A stretch of DNA of 64,000 nt from Arctopsyche grandis (GCF_051622035.1 NC_135360.1:28413206-28477205); one strand, 5' to 3'. Positions 24,290-35,166 are shown, numbered from the stretch's first letter. Notes: generated by a model not told the origin, from the sequence alone. Program-made: numbers and translations.

Positions 24290-27200
24290 ATGTTTATTTG
24301 GGATTGGTTCACCGGTGTGTTAGGATATTTAGGTGAGTTAAAAAAAACACATTGTTATCTATTGAAATTACTATATAATTGAAATCTGGCTTACGTTCGT
24401 GTTCAATTAATCAACTATCGTCCGAGCACGTAATTATGATAAGAATGAAGCTTTAATGCTTGTATCGACTTTAGGACTTACGAAGCGAAAACGATACGTA
24501 TTTGCTGGCCTTAAACATTCCGGAAAAAGAATGCTGATTGATCGGCTTCTCAAAGAAGGATTGATTCATCCATTGGATCAGTCCGCCTACGATAACAGCA
24601 TTGAATGCGAAGCAAACTCATCGATCACTCGTGAGCATTTTTTTTTTTGTTTAATTCTTAACGAGAACTAACTGCATGTGTTTGTTTGTTCGTGTAGGAC
24701 TATGGAAGAAATCCGGCAAATTGCTGTTTCTAGGGCTTGATAATGCTGGCAAAACAACACTTCTTCACATGCTTAAAGATGACAGGCTTGCTCAACATGT
24801 GCCAACATTGCATCCCAGTAAGCATCGCTTTTAATCTAACTTATGTACATAGATGTAGATGCATATAACATTGTTTAGAATTATTGCATTATGGATCGAC
24901 TCTTCTTAAGTGGATACCTATACTGAAGGATCTGCGGTTAACATGTAAACGATTTAATATAGATTTTCAAGTAGCTCAGAAGTTAACCCTTTGAATGCTG
25001 AACAACGCCGATCGGCGTTTTGCCAACAAGTCCATGGACCTGAAGAATGCTGATAGGCGGTGTATTTTGAACATGTATAAAGTAAACAAGATTACTACCC
25101 GCTAAGCTTTTCCAGGTAGCATTGAAAAAAAAATGCATTGAACATGGGTCGTGTAATCCATGTCATTCATTTGTCAACGTTTATGAAGACTGGCTTACAG
25201 CGGAATTTCTGAATTTATAACCATAGCAGAATCACCCGATTGAAATCCCTAACTGCCGAATATTTTAGATTGTGAGCATTACTTTTAACCCTTTGCCCGC
25301 GGCAATAAATATAGCGAACAAGCCCTGTACACGGCACCTTTTTCGCGAATTTGGCAATCGAGTTTTCGACCTTAAATACAGATTTTAATATTTACTCAAG
25401 TAACCAGATATGTTAATTAACACATAAAGTATTATTTTAAATAATAAAATACATAATATATCTCGTAGTTTTGACTTAATTGTCAAATAATTATTCTTCA
25501 TACAATTGAGACGTATCGTCGCCATTGGTCAACAGACGTGACGTCACATAAACGAGGTTTCAGTATGGTTCCACAAAAAACTAATTTTGACTGGTATATA
25601 TTCATTTTAAGCAAATTGAATAGATGGCATTCAACTCACAGTAATATATTCAACCAATTTTGAACCTTAACCCATTTGAACCCAGAGCTCGCGTGAAAAC
25701 ACATTTCCCATGTGCACAGGACTATTTTTTCGTTTATTTTCCAAAATCTTTGAGTTATTTCATGGGAAATATTTTTTATAGGATAGGGATTTTGGGTTCA
25801 AAAGTCGTAAAAACAAAATACATGAAGACAAAATAATTAATTATTATGATACGGTACAAAACATTTGTCATGCAATGGAATTTCACAGTTATCACAAGCG
25901 GAAAACGTTTTATTTTTACAGTGTCCACAATTTCTCCTTTTCTGTTTGACCAATATCAAATGTCTTCCAACTTCCTTTTGATTTTGATTAACTTTGCCGG
26001 GTCTGAATGGGACCAATTGTTTTCGTTTTTGACCATAACACTTGCACAACGTCTCTGTTACCTGTCTGATAAATCCTAATTTATCAAGTTTACAACCAAA
26101 ACTTTTGCTAAGAATCCAAGCGTTATTCACAGCTACATCGATGTTCCAAAACAGAATAGGCATGTACCATTTTTTCCCTCTAATACTTATGTTATAGTTA
26201 GAAATATGGTTATACATTTGATTAACCCCACCCATATATTTATTATACATATTTATACTAAATGGTTGATTGATTTCCACCCTACTTTTTTCTTTAACCG
26301 AATATCAGTTTCCAGGGGTGGTAATATGTATGTATATGGAATCCGGAAGTTGAGACTCGTCCCAATTATCAATTTCTTCCCGTATCTCTGCAGTAGTAAA
26401 ATTGCATTCTCTGGAAAAAAATATGTCATTATCCCAAGCAGTCATATACGACTCTGTCGACTTATGATTTTTTTTTTTCAGGAATATGAGATATATAAAC
26501 GCAATTTCTCTTATGCATATTATACAATAAGTCCTACTGTATTAGAAACATAAAGATAAATAAAAAATATGTAAAAATAAAAAAACTTACGTATGTTTTC
26601 TCTTCGACATATCTGCAAGTCGAAAAGCGCTCGATGTTATTGCCTCAAAACTCCAAAAGGAACTGATTTAATTTCGTGTGACTTTCTTAAAATTCATCAC
26701 CAACATCTAACCAAGCGGTTAGATGTTGGTGATGGCATACTATCGTGTAAGTTCATAACTGACCGCGTGGGTTCAAATGGGTTAAAACAGTTGAAATAGG
26801 CGCATACAAGCCTCAAAATCCCGTGCAAAGTTCAGAAATTCTATGGAAGACAATTGATGCAAGTCCAAAAGGTTCAACGACAAAATGTCGCGTCCCCATG
26901 GAAGACAGCCGCGCTATACCCTTGTCGCCCAAAGCTTCCATAGAAGACGGTTAACAGCAATGAAGAAGATGGAACTAGTTTTGGAAAAATACATTCATTA
27001 ATAGACTTCTTTTGCTTATTTTATATTGTTGCAAGATATATTAGAGTCTAAACACACCTTACAAAACTCGAAATCCTCAGCGGTAGTTACCTAGAGTAGT
27101 GTTTGAATTAGCCACAATTTTTATACCTGCTTTCTATTGGATTTCTAAATAATTCTAGTTGTTGAATTGTTGGCGAAATTTTCAGCCCGGCTGGCTTTCA

Positions 27201-27877
27201 ACAATAAAGACGTCAGCACTCAAAGGGTTAATTAACAATAGGAACTGGTTCTGTACGTGAGATTGTATATCCCTGTGTATTGTTTTCACATTCAAGTGCC
27301 GTAGTTTATTGTTTTCTTCGTTACCGTTAGCGATGTGTCGATTCCAATTAATCGTTCGATGTTTGTTTTTCAGCATCTGAAGAGTTGTCAATCGGAAACA
27401 TGCGGTTCACGACGTTCGATCTCGGCGGTCACACGCAAGCACGTCGAGTGTGGAGAGATTACTTCCCCGCTGTAGACGCGATCGTCTTCTTAGTCGATGC
27501 TTGCGATCGTGCCCGATTACCGGAATCCAAAGCCGAACTGGACTCGCTACTTACCGATGAAACGCTCGCCAACTGTCCTGTCCTTATTTTAGGCAATAAA
27601 ATTGATAAAGTTGGAGCAGCTAGCGAAGACGAACTCAGACAGTTCTTCGCCCTTTACCAACAGACGACTGGAAAGGTAAGAGGATTTTTTATTACTACAT
27701 ATTTCTGTGATCAATGTTGAAACGGTTGTTATAATTGTCTTGTTTTTTTTGTGTTTTCAGAGCAAAGTGTCGCGATCGGAGTTGGCCGGTCGTCCGTTGG
27801 AGCTGTTCATGTGTTCTGTTCTTAAAAGACAGGGGTACGGAGAGGGATTCCGTTGGTTGGCACAGTATATAGACTGA
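24290..27877 (+). CDS. Sar1: Sar1, small GTPase of the COPII coat, 193 aa
   Basis: Canonical exons: 24290-24332, 24698-24817, 27374-27675 and 27761-27877, joining to 582 bp, the exact insect Sar1 length of 193 residues. The N-terminus [15 protein letters not shown] is the amphipathic membrane-inserting helix. GTPase motifs are all present: G1 GLDNAGKT (27-34), switch I with TSEELSI (55-61), G3 DLGGH (70-74), G4 NKID (129-132), and the C-terminal block [20 protein letters not shown]. Residue 134 is Val where most relatives have Pro (NKIDKV). Sar1-GTP recruits Sec23/24 and Sec13/31 to ER exit sites. The intron between exons 2 and 3 is swollen to 2.56 kb by nested TTAA elements. An additional open exon-like block lies at 24475-24630 (separate entry). 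Polyadenylation probably uses the AATAAA near 27914. HIBCH faces it tail to tail. Confidence 0.97.
24475..24630 (+). CDS. Sar1: Candidate alternative Sar1 exon with a variant P-loop
   Basis: A 156-bp stop-free block bounded by an acceptor (ACTTTAG) and donor (GTGAGC), phase 1 at both edges, exactly like the canonical G1 exon at 24698-24817. It encodes [20 protein letters not shown]..., which aligns with the canonical [29 protein letters not shown] stands where GLDNAGKT is usual. The Thr that coordinates magnesium in Ras-like GTPases is replaced by Arg, while the P-loop Gly and Lys remain. Used instead of the canonical exon, or added in front of it, it keeps the whole reading frame (plus 12 or plus 52 residues respectively). 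Codon composition looks coding. Whether it is spliced into mRNA cannot be seen here; a decaying duplicate exon is the alternative. Confidence 0.6.
25667..26785 (-). mobile_element. Inner piggyBac element, internally deleted
   Basis: Left end TTAACCCATTTGAACCC at 25667 and right end GGGTTCAAATGGGTTAA at 26785: perfect 17-bp inverted termini including TTAA. It lies inside the element at 24983-27231, hence inserted later. It carries only the two ends of a transposase gene on the minus strand: an N-terminal acidic segment near 26420-26310 ([13 protein letters not shown]) and the C-terminal part at 26280-25837. The central catalytic region is missing, so it depends on a partner for movement. Confidence 0.85.
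25837..26280 (-). pseudogene. piggyBac transposase C-terminal remnant, 147 codons
   Basis: Reads [20 protein letters not shown], then [20 protein letters not shown] and a C-terminal zinc-ring-like cysteine cluster ([20 protein letters not shown]...C). These are the late DDE_Tnp_1_7 block and the Cys-rich tail of piggyBac transposases. The DDD catalytic core is absent upstream, so this is a truncated DNA-transposon gene. In full-length relatives MGGVD is usual; here it is MGGVN. Confidence 0.9.
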
Positions 27878-28593
27878 AACATCTCAAATCTCACCAACCG
27901 TATATACAAACTAAATAAAAGTAACACAATATTAAAGACTTAACAAGGGCTGTATACTCAAGATAAGCATGATGTTCCGTGCAATTCAAAATGTTCTTAC
28001 CTTCAAGTGAAGTGTTTTGCAACAGTTTGGTTTTTCGTTATTCTTCTTATTGAAAACTTAATTTCTGCTCCGGCAGCCGTTTGAATGTTAGTCAATGTAC
28101 TTTTTATTTATATATATTTTGTATTTGTCAAAATAGGTTTTTTTTATATCTAAATAATGCATTTTTGGCCTGTATCTTTTGGTTGGGTTTGGTAAGACTA
28201 CATATATATATATATATGTATATATTTATTTATATATATATGTATATATATAAATATAAAAACTCATTTATTTATTATTTTATGAATATTTTACTTGTGT
28301 ATCATCATCCCGCTCTTGTCATATCTGCTCAATTTAAGCAGCGATCAAGATCACCGAGCATTTCTTATACTTTGTATCTAATTCAGTATATATTTATATG
28401 ATTTGTTACTTCGCAGGGATGTGTGGAATTTGTTTTTTTTTTTACTGAAAATTTAAGATAAAAAAATAAACGTGCATTGATTGTTGCTTAAGTTTGGTTT
28501 TATTTTAAAAATATACAGTAGGACCTTGAAAAGTATAATGTTATTAAAAAAGTTGATATCAAAATATAAATATTTAATGGCACACAATTTGTT
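27878..28593. other. Convergent 3' UTRs of Sar1 and HIBCH
   Basis: AATAAA for Sar1 near 27914 and possibly a distal one near 28466; TTTATT near 28499-28504 is the likely HIBCH signal on the minus strand. An (AT)-rich TATATATG microsatellite lies at 28200-28260. No other gene. Confidence 0.55.
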
Positions 28594-29926
28594 TTAGAAT
28601 TTCAATTCGTTGTCCGCTGGCAGTTTTTTAAAGTAGCTTTCTATGTATTCGTCTGTAACGTCTTTCAAAGTTGCCGGATCCCATTTAGGAGTGTTGTCCT
28701 TGTCGATCAAGAGAGCTCTTACTCCTGGAAATAGAATAGGTATGTTGATTAATTACTCGTTGAAAATGTGTCGTTATTTAGATTTGAAATGGAATTGTGT
28801 TGGTACCTTCGATGAAGTCTTTGTTGACGAGAGCTCGGCAGGCTAATCTGTATTCCATTTGAAGACATTGTGTCAGGTCTAATTGAGACCCGCGCTGCAG
28901 TGCTCGTAAAGTTATTTTCAAGCTTCCTGGTGACATTTTGTGTAGCGTCTGAATTAAAAAAAATTAAATATGTACATGCTGCGTAGATTCATTGCAAGTT
29001 ATTTGATTAACATTCTTACCTGTGTGGTTTTTTTCGCCCATTCAGATTCGTCCTTTTCCAATCTTTCGAAAATTTCTTCTATAGTCGCTGCCGCAAAGCA
29101 ATAAGTGATTTGTTTCATATTTTCTTGCAGTGAAAATTCTCCAGACGGATCATTGAATTTATTCAAAAGATTGTACACTTCGGTCGGATTTTCAGTTCTC
29201 GTTAAAAGCGTTTGAAGCTCCGGCAGTTTACTGCTTTGCACAAAATGAGTAGCTATGCCAGATTTCAATACGTCTTTCCCTTTCAATCTTTGACCTATCA
29301 TGTGAGAGTAATTTTTAATTTATTTATTCCACGGCGGTATTGGGAATATTTAAGGACTTACCTGTCAATCCCAGGTAAAGTCCTAAGTTTCCCGGTAGTC
29401 TCGGTAAGAAATTAGTGCCTCCGACGTCGGGGAATAATCCTATTTGTGTTTCAGGCATCGCAATCATCGTCCTTTCAGTCGCTACTCTGTACTGGCCGTG
29501 TACTGAGAGACCCAAGCCTCCGCCCATCGTGATCCCGTCGATAAATGCTACGTAAGGAATGCTGTAGTTGCCTATGAGTCTATTCAATTTGTACTCTTCT
29601 CTGAAAAAGTCCTCGCCGAGCCTTTCGCCCTTCTTGGCAGCATCTGTGACGGCTCGCACATCTCCACCGGCACAGAATGCCTTCTCTCCGGCCCCCTTGA
29701 TGATCACAAGTTTCTTCTGGGTTTCCCAATTTCTCAACTTTGGATATATTTCATTCACCATGGGAAGATCGAGAGCGTTCAGGGTTTTCGGTCGGTTCAA
29801 TGTCACTATGCCGGTTTTATTCACCGACTCGAATATCACAGAATCAGTCGCCGTAGAGGACATGTTGGTCCTCAGAGACATGTTGGTTAACGCGATTGCA
29901 CATCGCGATGCCTTCAAAGAAAACAT
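28594..29926 (-). CDS. HIBCH: 3-hydroxyisobutyryl-CoA hydrolase, mitochondrial, 370 aa
   Basis: Exons on the minus strand: 29926-29362, 29294-29020, 28948-28807 and 28724-28594, joining to 1113 bp (370 residues plus stop; human HIBCH has 386). The enzyme hydrolyses 3-hydroxyisobutyryl-CoA in valine breakdown in the mitochondrial matrix. Visible are a basic, Ser/Arg-rich N-terminus lacking acids ([13 protein letters not shown]), fitting a transit peptide, and the crotonase-fold motifs: oxyanion-hole [11 protein letters not shown] (84-93) and [11 protein letters not shown]. The catalytic segment [14 protein letters not shown] has E159 and D167, equivalent to human E169 and D177. The C-terminal half ends [17 protein letters not shown] prefer the ATG at 29926 because it directly follows a TATATTTCAG acceptor, implying an upstream non-coding exon; an in-frame ATG at 29959 would lie in that intron. 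All splice sites are standard and no defect is seen. Confidence 0.96.
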
Positions 29927-31094
29927 CTGAAATATATTCGAGTAAAGTAAATTATACATGTGAAAATATGCTAAAATTTAGATAGTCTTTTGCGCACTGT
30001 TGAATTTATAATAAACTTTATTCAACGGTCACAAGATAAAATGGACAAAGTACTTGGTTATTTGTTTGTACGCTTTTATCTAATGTTTTTTCGAGATAAT
30101 GAGTTCATGTAATACGATGGAAGCGAACCTTTATGAAAAAAAATGCGTTCAAGATCAGATTTTTCCAAACTTGATAAGATGATAGCAACTAATGAAAAAA
30201 TCCACAATTTTTTAGTCACGGTTGTGCCGCCTTTTGACCATGACTACAAAAAAAGAGAATGACCACTTTCACCTATTATATGTATATGTAAATAAAAAAC
30301 TTAATAATATAAATAAAAAAGGTTATAATCTATATATAAAAACATATCAAAGCTAATAAGACTGTATGTAGATTTACTCGGAGTAAAAATTTGGGTACAG
30401 TAAACAAAAAAATAGTATACGTAATGTCAACTGATTGGTTACAAGGACATGACATTTTTGTAACACAATACGACTGAATAAATTAATGAATCCGATTTGA
30501 ATGATCAAACTGGCATTCATACCGGAACTATGAAAGAAAATTATGTTTTATATTATGCTCTTGTTTGCATTAGAATGGTTTTTTTGTGTTTCAAAGTTAT
30601 GAAGATCAGTTCACCTATTCTTATTAGCTTTTCAATATACTAAGTCAATAGGAGTTTGGTTCAGTTTAGGCTTATGTTGCAAATTAAGTCTTGACCAACA
30701 TAGAAACGAGTATAGAGGTGAAAACACACTGATGGGAACGGCACGGCACGTCTTCGTGCCTTTCAGAAAAAAAGGGGGGCGTTCACAGTTCATTGTTAAT
30801 TCGTACGACCTTATTATTTCAACAACTTTCTTCTAAATTTCTTCAAATATGGCAATTACCATTATCGATCACTGTCAATACAAGGATAAAATATCGCCGA
30901 AAACACTCCAGGAGGTGATTGATGGGATTTGGGGAGATTTTGAATGTGCATGAAAAAATACATTAAAAATGTACTAATCGTAGACAATCCGATGTAACGT
31001 GAGACTTGCGAGAACCGAGCATGCTGTCACATTCGTGCAATGTGTTGCAACATTGTAAGGACGTAAAATAATTTCTTTAATTTTTTTTTTAATT
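29927..31094. other. Upstream region of HIBCH
   Basis: AT-rich; should contain the HIBCH promoter and first non-coding exon but I cannot place them. No repeat family or other gene recognised. Confidence 0.4.
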
Positions 31095-31325
31095 CTTATT
31101 TAACTAAATGCTCAGAAACTAATTTGCCTAGAGGAAACATTGGTAGCAAACAGTATATATAGAAGTTTTTTTCTTTCGATATTATATTCGTACATTTTGT
31201 TGGCATTGCGTACTGCGATGTATCCCATATTCGTTATCGAACTGTGACGTACATTTGTATAAACGACTATTATATTACGGCGAGCGTTATCTCAGATACA
31301 CAGACAGAATAGTAGAATATTATAT
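31095..31325 (+). repeat. GCAAACAGTATATATAG repeat family, copy 1
   Basis: Contains AAATGCTC(A/T)GAAACTA, GAGGAAACATTGGTAGCAAA, CAGTATATATAGAA and later TTA(C)GGCGAG(C/T)GTTATC...CACAGA(C)AGAATAG. Matching blocks occur at 43425-43640 (minus strand) and 56560-56810 (plus). Class unknown. Confidence 0.6.
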
Positions 31326-31360
31326 AATATGAATATGATGATGCCATCATGATAAAATAA

Positions 31361-31800
31361 ACGGTTTCCGGAAAGTTGCACCAAATTGCACTGAAAAGTA
31401 GCGCAGTTTCGAGAAGTCCTAATTTTCAAAGGCGCTCAAAAAGTACTTACGCAATGGAATTCCACAAAAAAAGGTTAGCACCCTTGGATAACATACAAAT
31501 ACCCCTTGACGCTTTTTGGTGGAATTCTATTGCGTTAGTTCTTCTTGAGCATCTTTGAAAGTTGGGATTGCCCCAGAGTGCAACTATCTCGAGTGCATTT
31601 TTCCGGTCACCAAAATACGGTTCCCGGAAAGATGCACTAAAAAGTAGCGCAGTTTCGAGAAGTCCTAATTTTCGAAGGCGCTCAAAAAGTACTTGCGCAA
31701 TAGAATTCTACAAAGAAAGGTTAACATACAAATACCCCTTGATGCTTTTTTGGCAGTTGTCCTGTAATGTTTGAAAATCTTTTGCGCCCTTGATGGCGCT
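31361..31800. repeat. Partly duplicated inverted-repeat element
   Basis: CGGTTTCCGGAAAGTTGCAC at 31362 recurs as CGGTTCCCGGAAAGATGCAC near 31618, each followed by AAAAGTAGCGCAGTTTCGAG and GGCGCTCAAAAAGTACTT(A/G)C. Between them an inverted arm (GGAATTCTATTGCG...GTGCATTTTTCCGG) pairs with the first copy. This reads as one foldback element followed by a truncated second copy in tandem. Confidence 0.6.
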
Positions 31801-31832
31801 CAAGTTCACTACTAAAAACTGGTTCGGTGATT

Positions 31833-32093
31833 ACTAGTCAAATGTGAACCGGTCACAGGACAATCGGTCGCTCTAGATCGGTCACACGTGATCACCCGTC
31901 ACGAGAAAACTAGTCACACCCGAAAATTGGTCACGAAAAAACTGGTCACACCCAAAAATTAATCGAATTTTTAGGTGTGACCAGTTTTAGGGTGTGACCA
32001 GTTTTCTCGTGACCAATTTTAGTGTGACGGGTGATCACGTGTGACCGATCTAGAGCGACCGGTAGTCCTGAGACTGGTTCACATATGACTAGT
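31833..32093. repeat. Foldback element, ~120-bp arms
   Basis: ACTAGTCAAATGTGAACC at the left pairs with GGTTCACATATGACTAGT at the right, continuing through CGGTCGCTCTAGATCGGTCA, ACGTGATCACCCGTCACGAG and CACACCTAAAAATT at the centre. GTGACCAGTTTT-type units are repeated within each arm. No coding potential; probably a non-autonomous DNA transposon or foldback element. Confidence 0.8.
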
Positions 32094-33108
32094 AGTCCGT
32101 TTACCCTAAAAACTAAAAGGCGGATGGTCATTGGGGCAATGGCAAATAACAATAAATGTTTCAAGAGTTGATTGCAAGAGCGATAAAAAAAAGTTTTTGT
32201 ATGAAGTTAACAATAGTCATGTCTACATAGCAACCAGGAAGCATATTGTTTAAGTTCAAGCGGCCAATAACTACACTGTCGAAAAATAAAATGAAACAAC
32301 ACATATAGTAGTCGCCATTTGCTAAAGCGTAATAATGAGTGTGAAATATGTAGCATTATATTAGTTTTGAACATGGCATGAATTAGACAGAGGGGCACGG
32401 TTCAAGGGCAATGTCAGGCCATTGTTGATATTCGCTTATATGTATGTATGCAGCGAGAAGTAGGGAATGCGCACGTGTTGTGTTGCGTTGCGCATTCGGG
32501 AGGGCGCCACCGTCTGAGCGAGGGATGAAAGTGAAAGTGAAAGCGGAAACGGAAATGGAGGGTTGGATGGGGCGCGGGGCGGAGTCTCACCTCGAAGGGC
32601 GAAGGGCGACCCTACAGACTATAGAGTACAGCTGATGGGGAACACGATCGACGATCCACACGACGCACCAGCCGTCACTCCGATTGATAATGCGCGTCAA
32701 CACGACCACGTCGAACGCAAACACGACTAAGCGCGCCAAATTCAAATCGGGCAAATGGCACCGTGACATCTAGGATAAAACGCTGCACTTGTTGACCAGT
32801 GTGCGCATGTTGACAGCTGGATTTTAAATGAGGGCATTCCGATAAAACTGATAATATGTTGCCTTCACAATACTGAATGATATTGAGGCGCTTTATTTTC
32901 AAGCGACTAGTAAGGGCGAAATCACACAGCGGTGAATGTTGCACGTGGGCTTTTATTTTAGATAGTTTTAAACATAGAAAACATGTGGCGTTCATGGGAC
33001 GCGTGCATGGGATAGTCCTTTCAAAACGACACATTCGACCTATGTCGTTGAAATTGTATGGTAGTGTTCATTTTCGATAAAATTGTATCCTTGCTTGAGT
33101 GTTCGATA
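32094..33108. other. Gene-free stretch with a GC-rich island at 32440-32780
   Basis: Mostly unremarkable, but 32440-32780 is GC-rich with many CpG steps and GTGAAAGTGAAAGCGGAAAC-type repeats. It lies between the divergent genes HIBCH (minus) and PDF (plus), so it may be a shared regulatory island or hold an unrecognised first exon. The open frames there overlap on both strands and show no domain. Confidence 0.4.
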
Positions 33109-33318
33109 AAGGTCTGTTCATACCTATCCAGCACGACCCATATCCTGCAGGTGTCATGCAAGTGCGGATAGTATTCTTTGGTACATTATATGGACGTATT
33201 CATACTCCATTCGCGCATGCGCATTGACGCATTCATGCGCGTCCATATAGAATGTACTAAAGAATACTGTCCGTACTTGCAGGATTCGGGTCGTGCTGGA
33301 TAGGTATGAACAGACCTT
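33109..33318. mobile_element. MITE with ~90-bp inverted arms
   Basis: AAGGTCTGTTCATACCTATC at the left pairs with GATAGGTATGAACAGACCTT at the right; the arms continue through CAGCACGACCC(A/G), CCTGCA(A)G and TATTCTTT(A/G)GTACATT(A/C)TATGGACG. The loop is a short GCGCATGC palindrome near 33215-33240. Non-autonomous, class unknown. Confidence 0.8.
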
Positions 33319-33321
33319 AAT

Positions 33322-33410
33322 ACGTAAAAGGGCGAATGAAAGGCTGCAAGAAAGATGGGTGGACGAAATTAGAAAAATGTGTAGATGATTGGGAGTTAAA
33401 TTATAATATA
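33322..33410 (+). pseudogene. LINE endonuclease/reverse transcriptase C-terminal scrap
   Basis: One frame reads ERLQERWVDEIRKMCR then stops (33326-33388). RWVDEI(R/K) near the C-terminus is typical of RTE-like insect reverse transcriptase ORFs. It is a fragment of about 20 codons, so the assignment is modest. Confidence 0.45.
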
Positions 33411-34205
33411 GGTAACACGGAATAGTCATTAGTTAAATTATAAAATAGGTAGCACGGAAAAAATACATTTTTACTAAAAAGTCATGTTTAATTATCATAT
33501 AAATAAAGGTTTAAAAATAATGTCTGAACTGTGAATGCAAATTATTTTTAGCATTTTGAGATGTTAAAATTTTACGTTTGTGCAATTTTTCGTATTTATT
33601 TATATAAATTTTAATAATGAAAATTTTATATATGTTTATTTTTTTGTTTAATTTAATTTTTATATGAAAATTGTCCTGAAATCATGTATGTCATAAATTG
33701 TGTTCAAGTATTGAAATAGTCTCTATTTTAAAATGATGTCTTAAAGAAATAGAACTATTGAAATTGAAAAAATAGGTGTCTCTAGATATTTAATAATATT
33801 TAATAAAGCAAATTTATATTCAATAAAAAAGTTAAAAATACGATGATTTTATAAATCGGCTGTTATGTTCATAAGTAGGTATTTATTTATAATCTGAAAG
33901 CTATACCTATCTTATTCATAATTAAAAGATTGATTTATTTAAATAAAGCCATACCTTTTTTTAAAATAGAAAATTATTTTTTAATTAAATTGCGAGTGTT
34001 TTCTTAACATTTTAATAAAAAAAGTAGAATCAAATTAACAAATTAAATAAATTTTACATTTTCCCCAAAATGAAATAAAACGTAAAAACTTACTGTTTCG
34101 GCCAAAGTTGTCACTTATTGAAGTCTATTCATAACCTCAAATTGATTTTCATTTTGCGCAATCCTTGCACACTAAAATCTTTAAAATATTATAGTGACAG
34201 GCGTT
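33411..34205. other. AT-rich upstream region of PDF
   Basis: Very AT-rich, no repeat or gene recognised. A donor-like AAAG|TAAG near 34209 and an acceptor (ATTTTCAG) ending at 34378 suggest a short 5' UTR intron of the peptide deformylase gene, so its transcription start is probably near 34150-34200. Confidence 0.4.
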
Positions 34206-34382
34206 TAAAGTAAGTTTATTAAGTTTCAAGTTTTTAGACCTTTAGAGAACAAAGTAATTAAACGTGAAACATTTTTATTTTATGTTATTTGTGAGACAGC
34301 CCTTGGTATTTACAATAAAATGGTAACGGAAAAAAATGTATCCCAATGTATATATGTACATATGTTTGAAATTTTCAGGAAT

Positions 34383-35166
34383 ATGCATTCACCCATTCGC
34401 ACTCTTCTGAATTGGTATTCAAGAATCAGTCCAAAAAAAGCGCCAAATCCACCCCATTCTCACGTAGTTCAATTGGGTGACCCAATACTACGGCAGATAG
34501 CGAAACCCCTACCCTTACACGACATTAAATCAAACCAAACGAAAAAACTTATTAATAGTTTAAAAGATGTGATGCAATCATACAATTCGATCGGCATATC
34601 TGCACCTCAAATCGGAATAAGTAAACGTATCATAATCTTAGAATTTCATTTGGGGCACAAAGAATTGAATACAAAGTATTTCGAAGAGAAAGAAATGTCC
34701 ATTTTTCCACATACGGTTAGTTGTTTTTAATATTGTATAATTTTTTGAAAAATTGTTTCCTTCATAATTTTATGATTTCAGGTTATAATAAATCCTGTTG
34801 TGAGGCCGATCACTCACAAAAAAGTAATTTCTGAAGAGTCTTGTGAAAGTTTTCGAGGGTTCACAGCTAAAGTTCCTCGCTACCATGAAATTCAATTAAC
34901 TGGTAAAGAATTTTGTATTTGTATATGTTAAAATATTAATTTAATTTCGTTGAACAAATTTTATTATTGTTTCAGGATACAATGAAAATGCCAATGAAAT
35001 CAAATTAAATTTATCTGGTTGGATGGCGAGGGTAGCACAACACGAATTAGATCATTTAGATGCGAAAGTATTCACTGATATAATGATAAAAGAAAGTCTT
35101 TATTGTATGTGTTGGAAAGAAGTTAACGAATATAGTGGAAAAATTACTTTACCTTTTCGACCTTAA
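34383..35166 (+). CDS. PDF: Peptide deformylase, mitochondrial, 214 aa
   Basis: Exons 34383-34715, 34782-34902 and 34976-35166 join to 645 bp. It removes the formyl group from the initiator methionine of proteins made in mitochondria. The N-terminus MHSPIRTLLNWYSRISPKKA is basic and fits a transit peptide. The three PDF motifs are present: motif 1 as G71ISAPQ, motif 2 as ESC132ES, and motif 3 as QH174ELDH178. Cys132, His174 and His178 are the metal ligands, Glu175 the catalytic base. Motif 2 has Ser where the family usually has Gly (EGC), a variation to note but not at a ligand. I start at 34383 because an acceptor-like ATTTTCAG sits just upstream; an in-frame ATG at 34320 would add 21 residues read through that site. 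All introns are short and GT-AG. Confidence 0.95.

Larger units (their letters stand above)
24983..27231. mobile_element. Outer TTAA (piggyBac-type) element in the Sar1 intron
   Basis: Left end TTAACCCTTTGAATGCTGA at 24983, right end the reverse complement of TTAACCCTTTGAGTGCTGA at 27231. TTAA target sites and matching 15-bp inverted termini define a piggyBac-type element of about 2.25 kb. Its left subterminus has a palindrome, AACGCCGATCGGCGTT. It contains at least one further TTAA element (25667-26785) and an isolated third terminus, TTAACCCTTTGCCCGCGG, at 25285 whose partner I could not find. Confidence 0.8.

Noticed and set aside
28940-28950. Suspected frameshift in HIBCH exon 3
   Set aside because: On recounting the bases across the exon the frame is continuous and the joined CDS is an exact multiple of three.
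29324-29959. HIBCH start at the upstream ATG (29959)
   Set aside because: The eleven added residues fall on an intron-like stretch ending in a splice acceptor just before the ATG at 29926.
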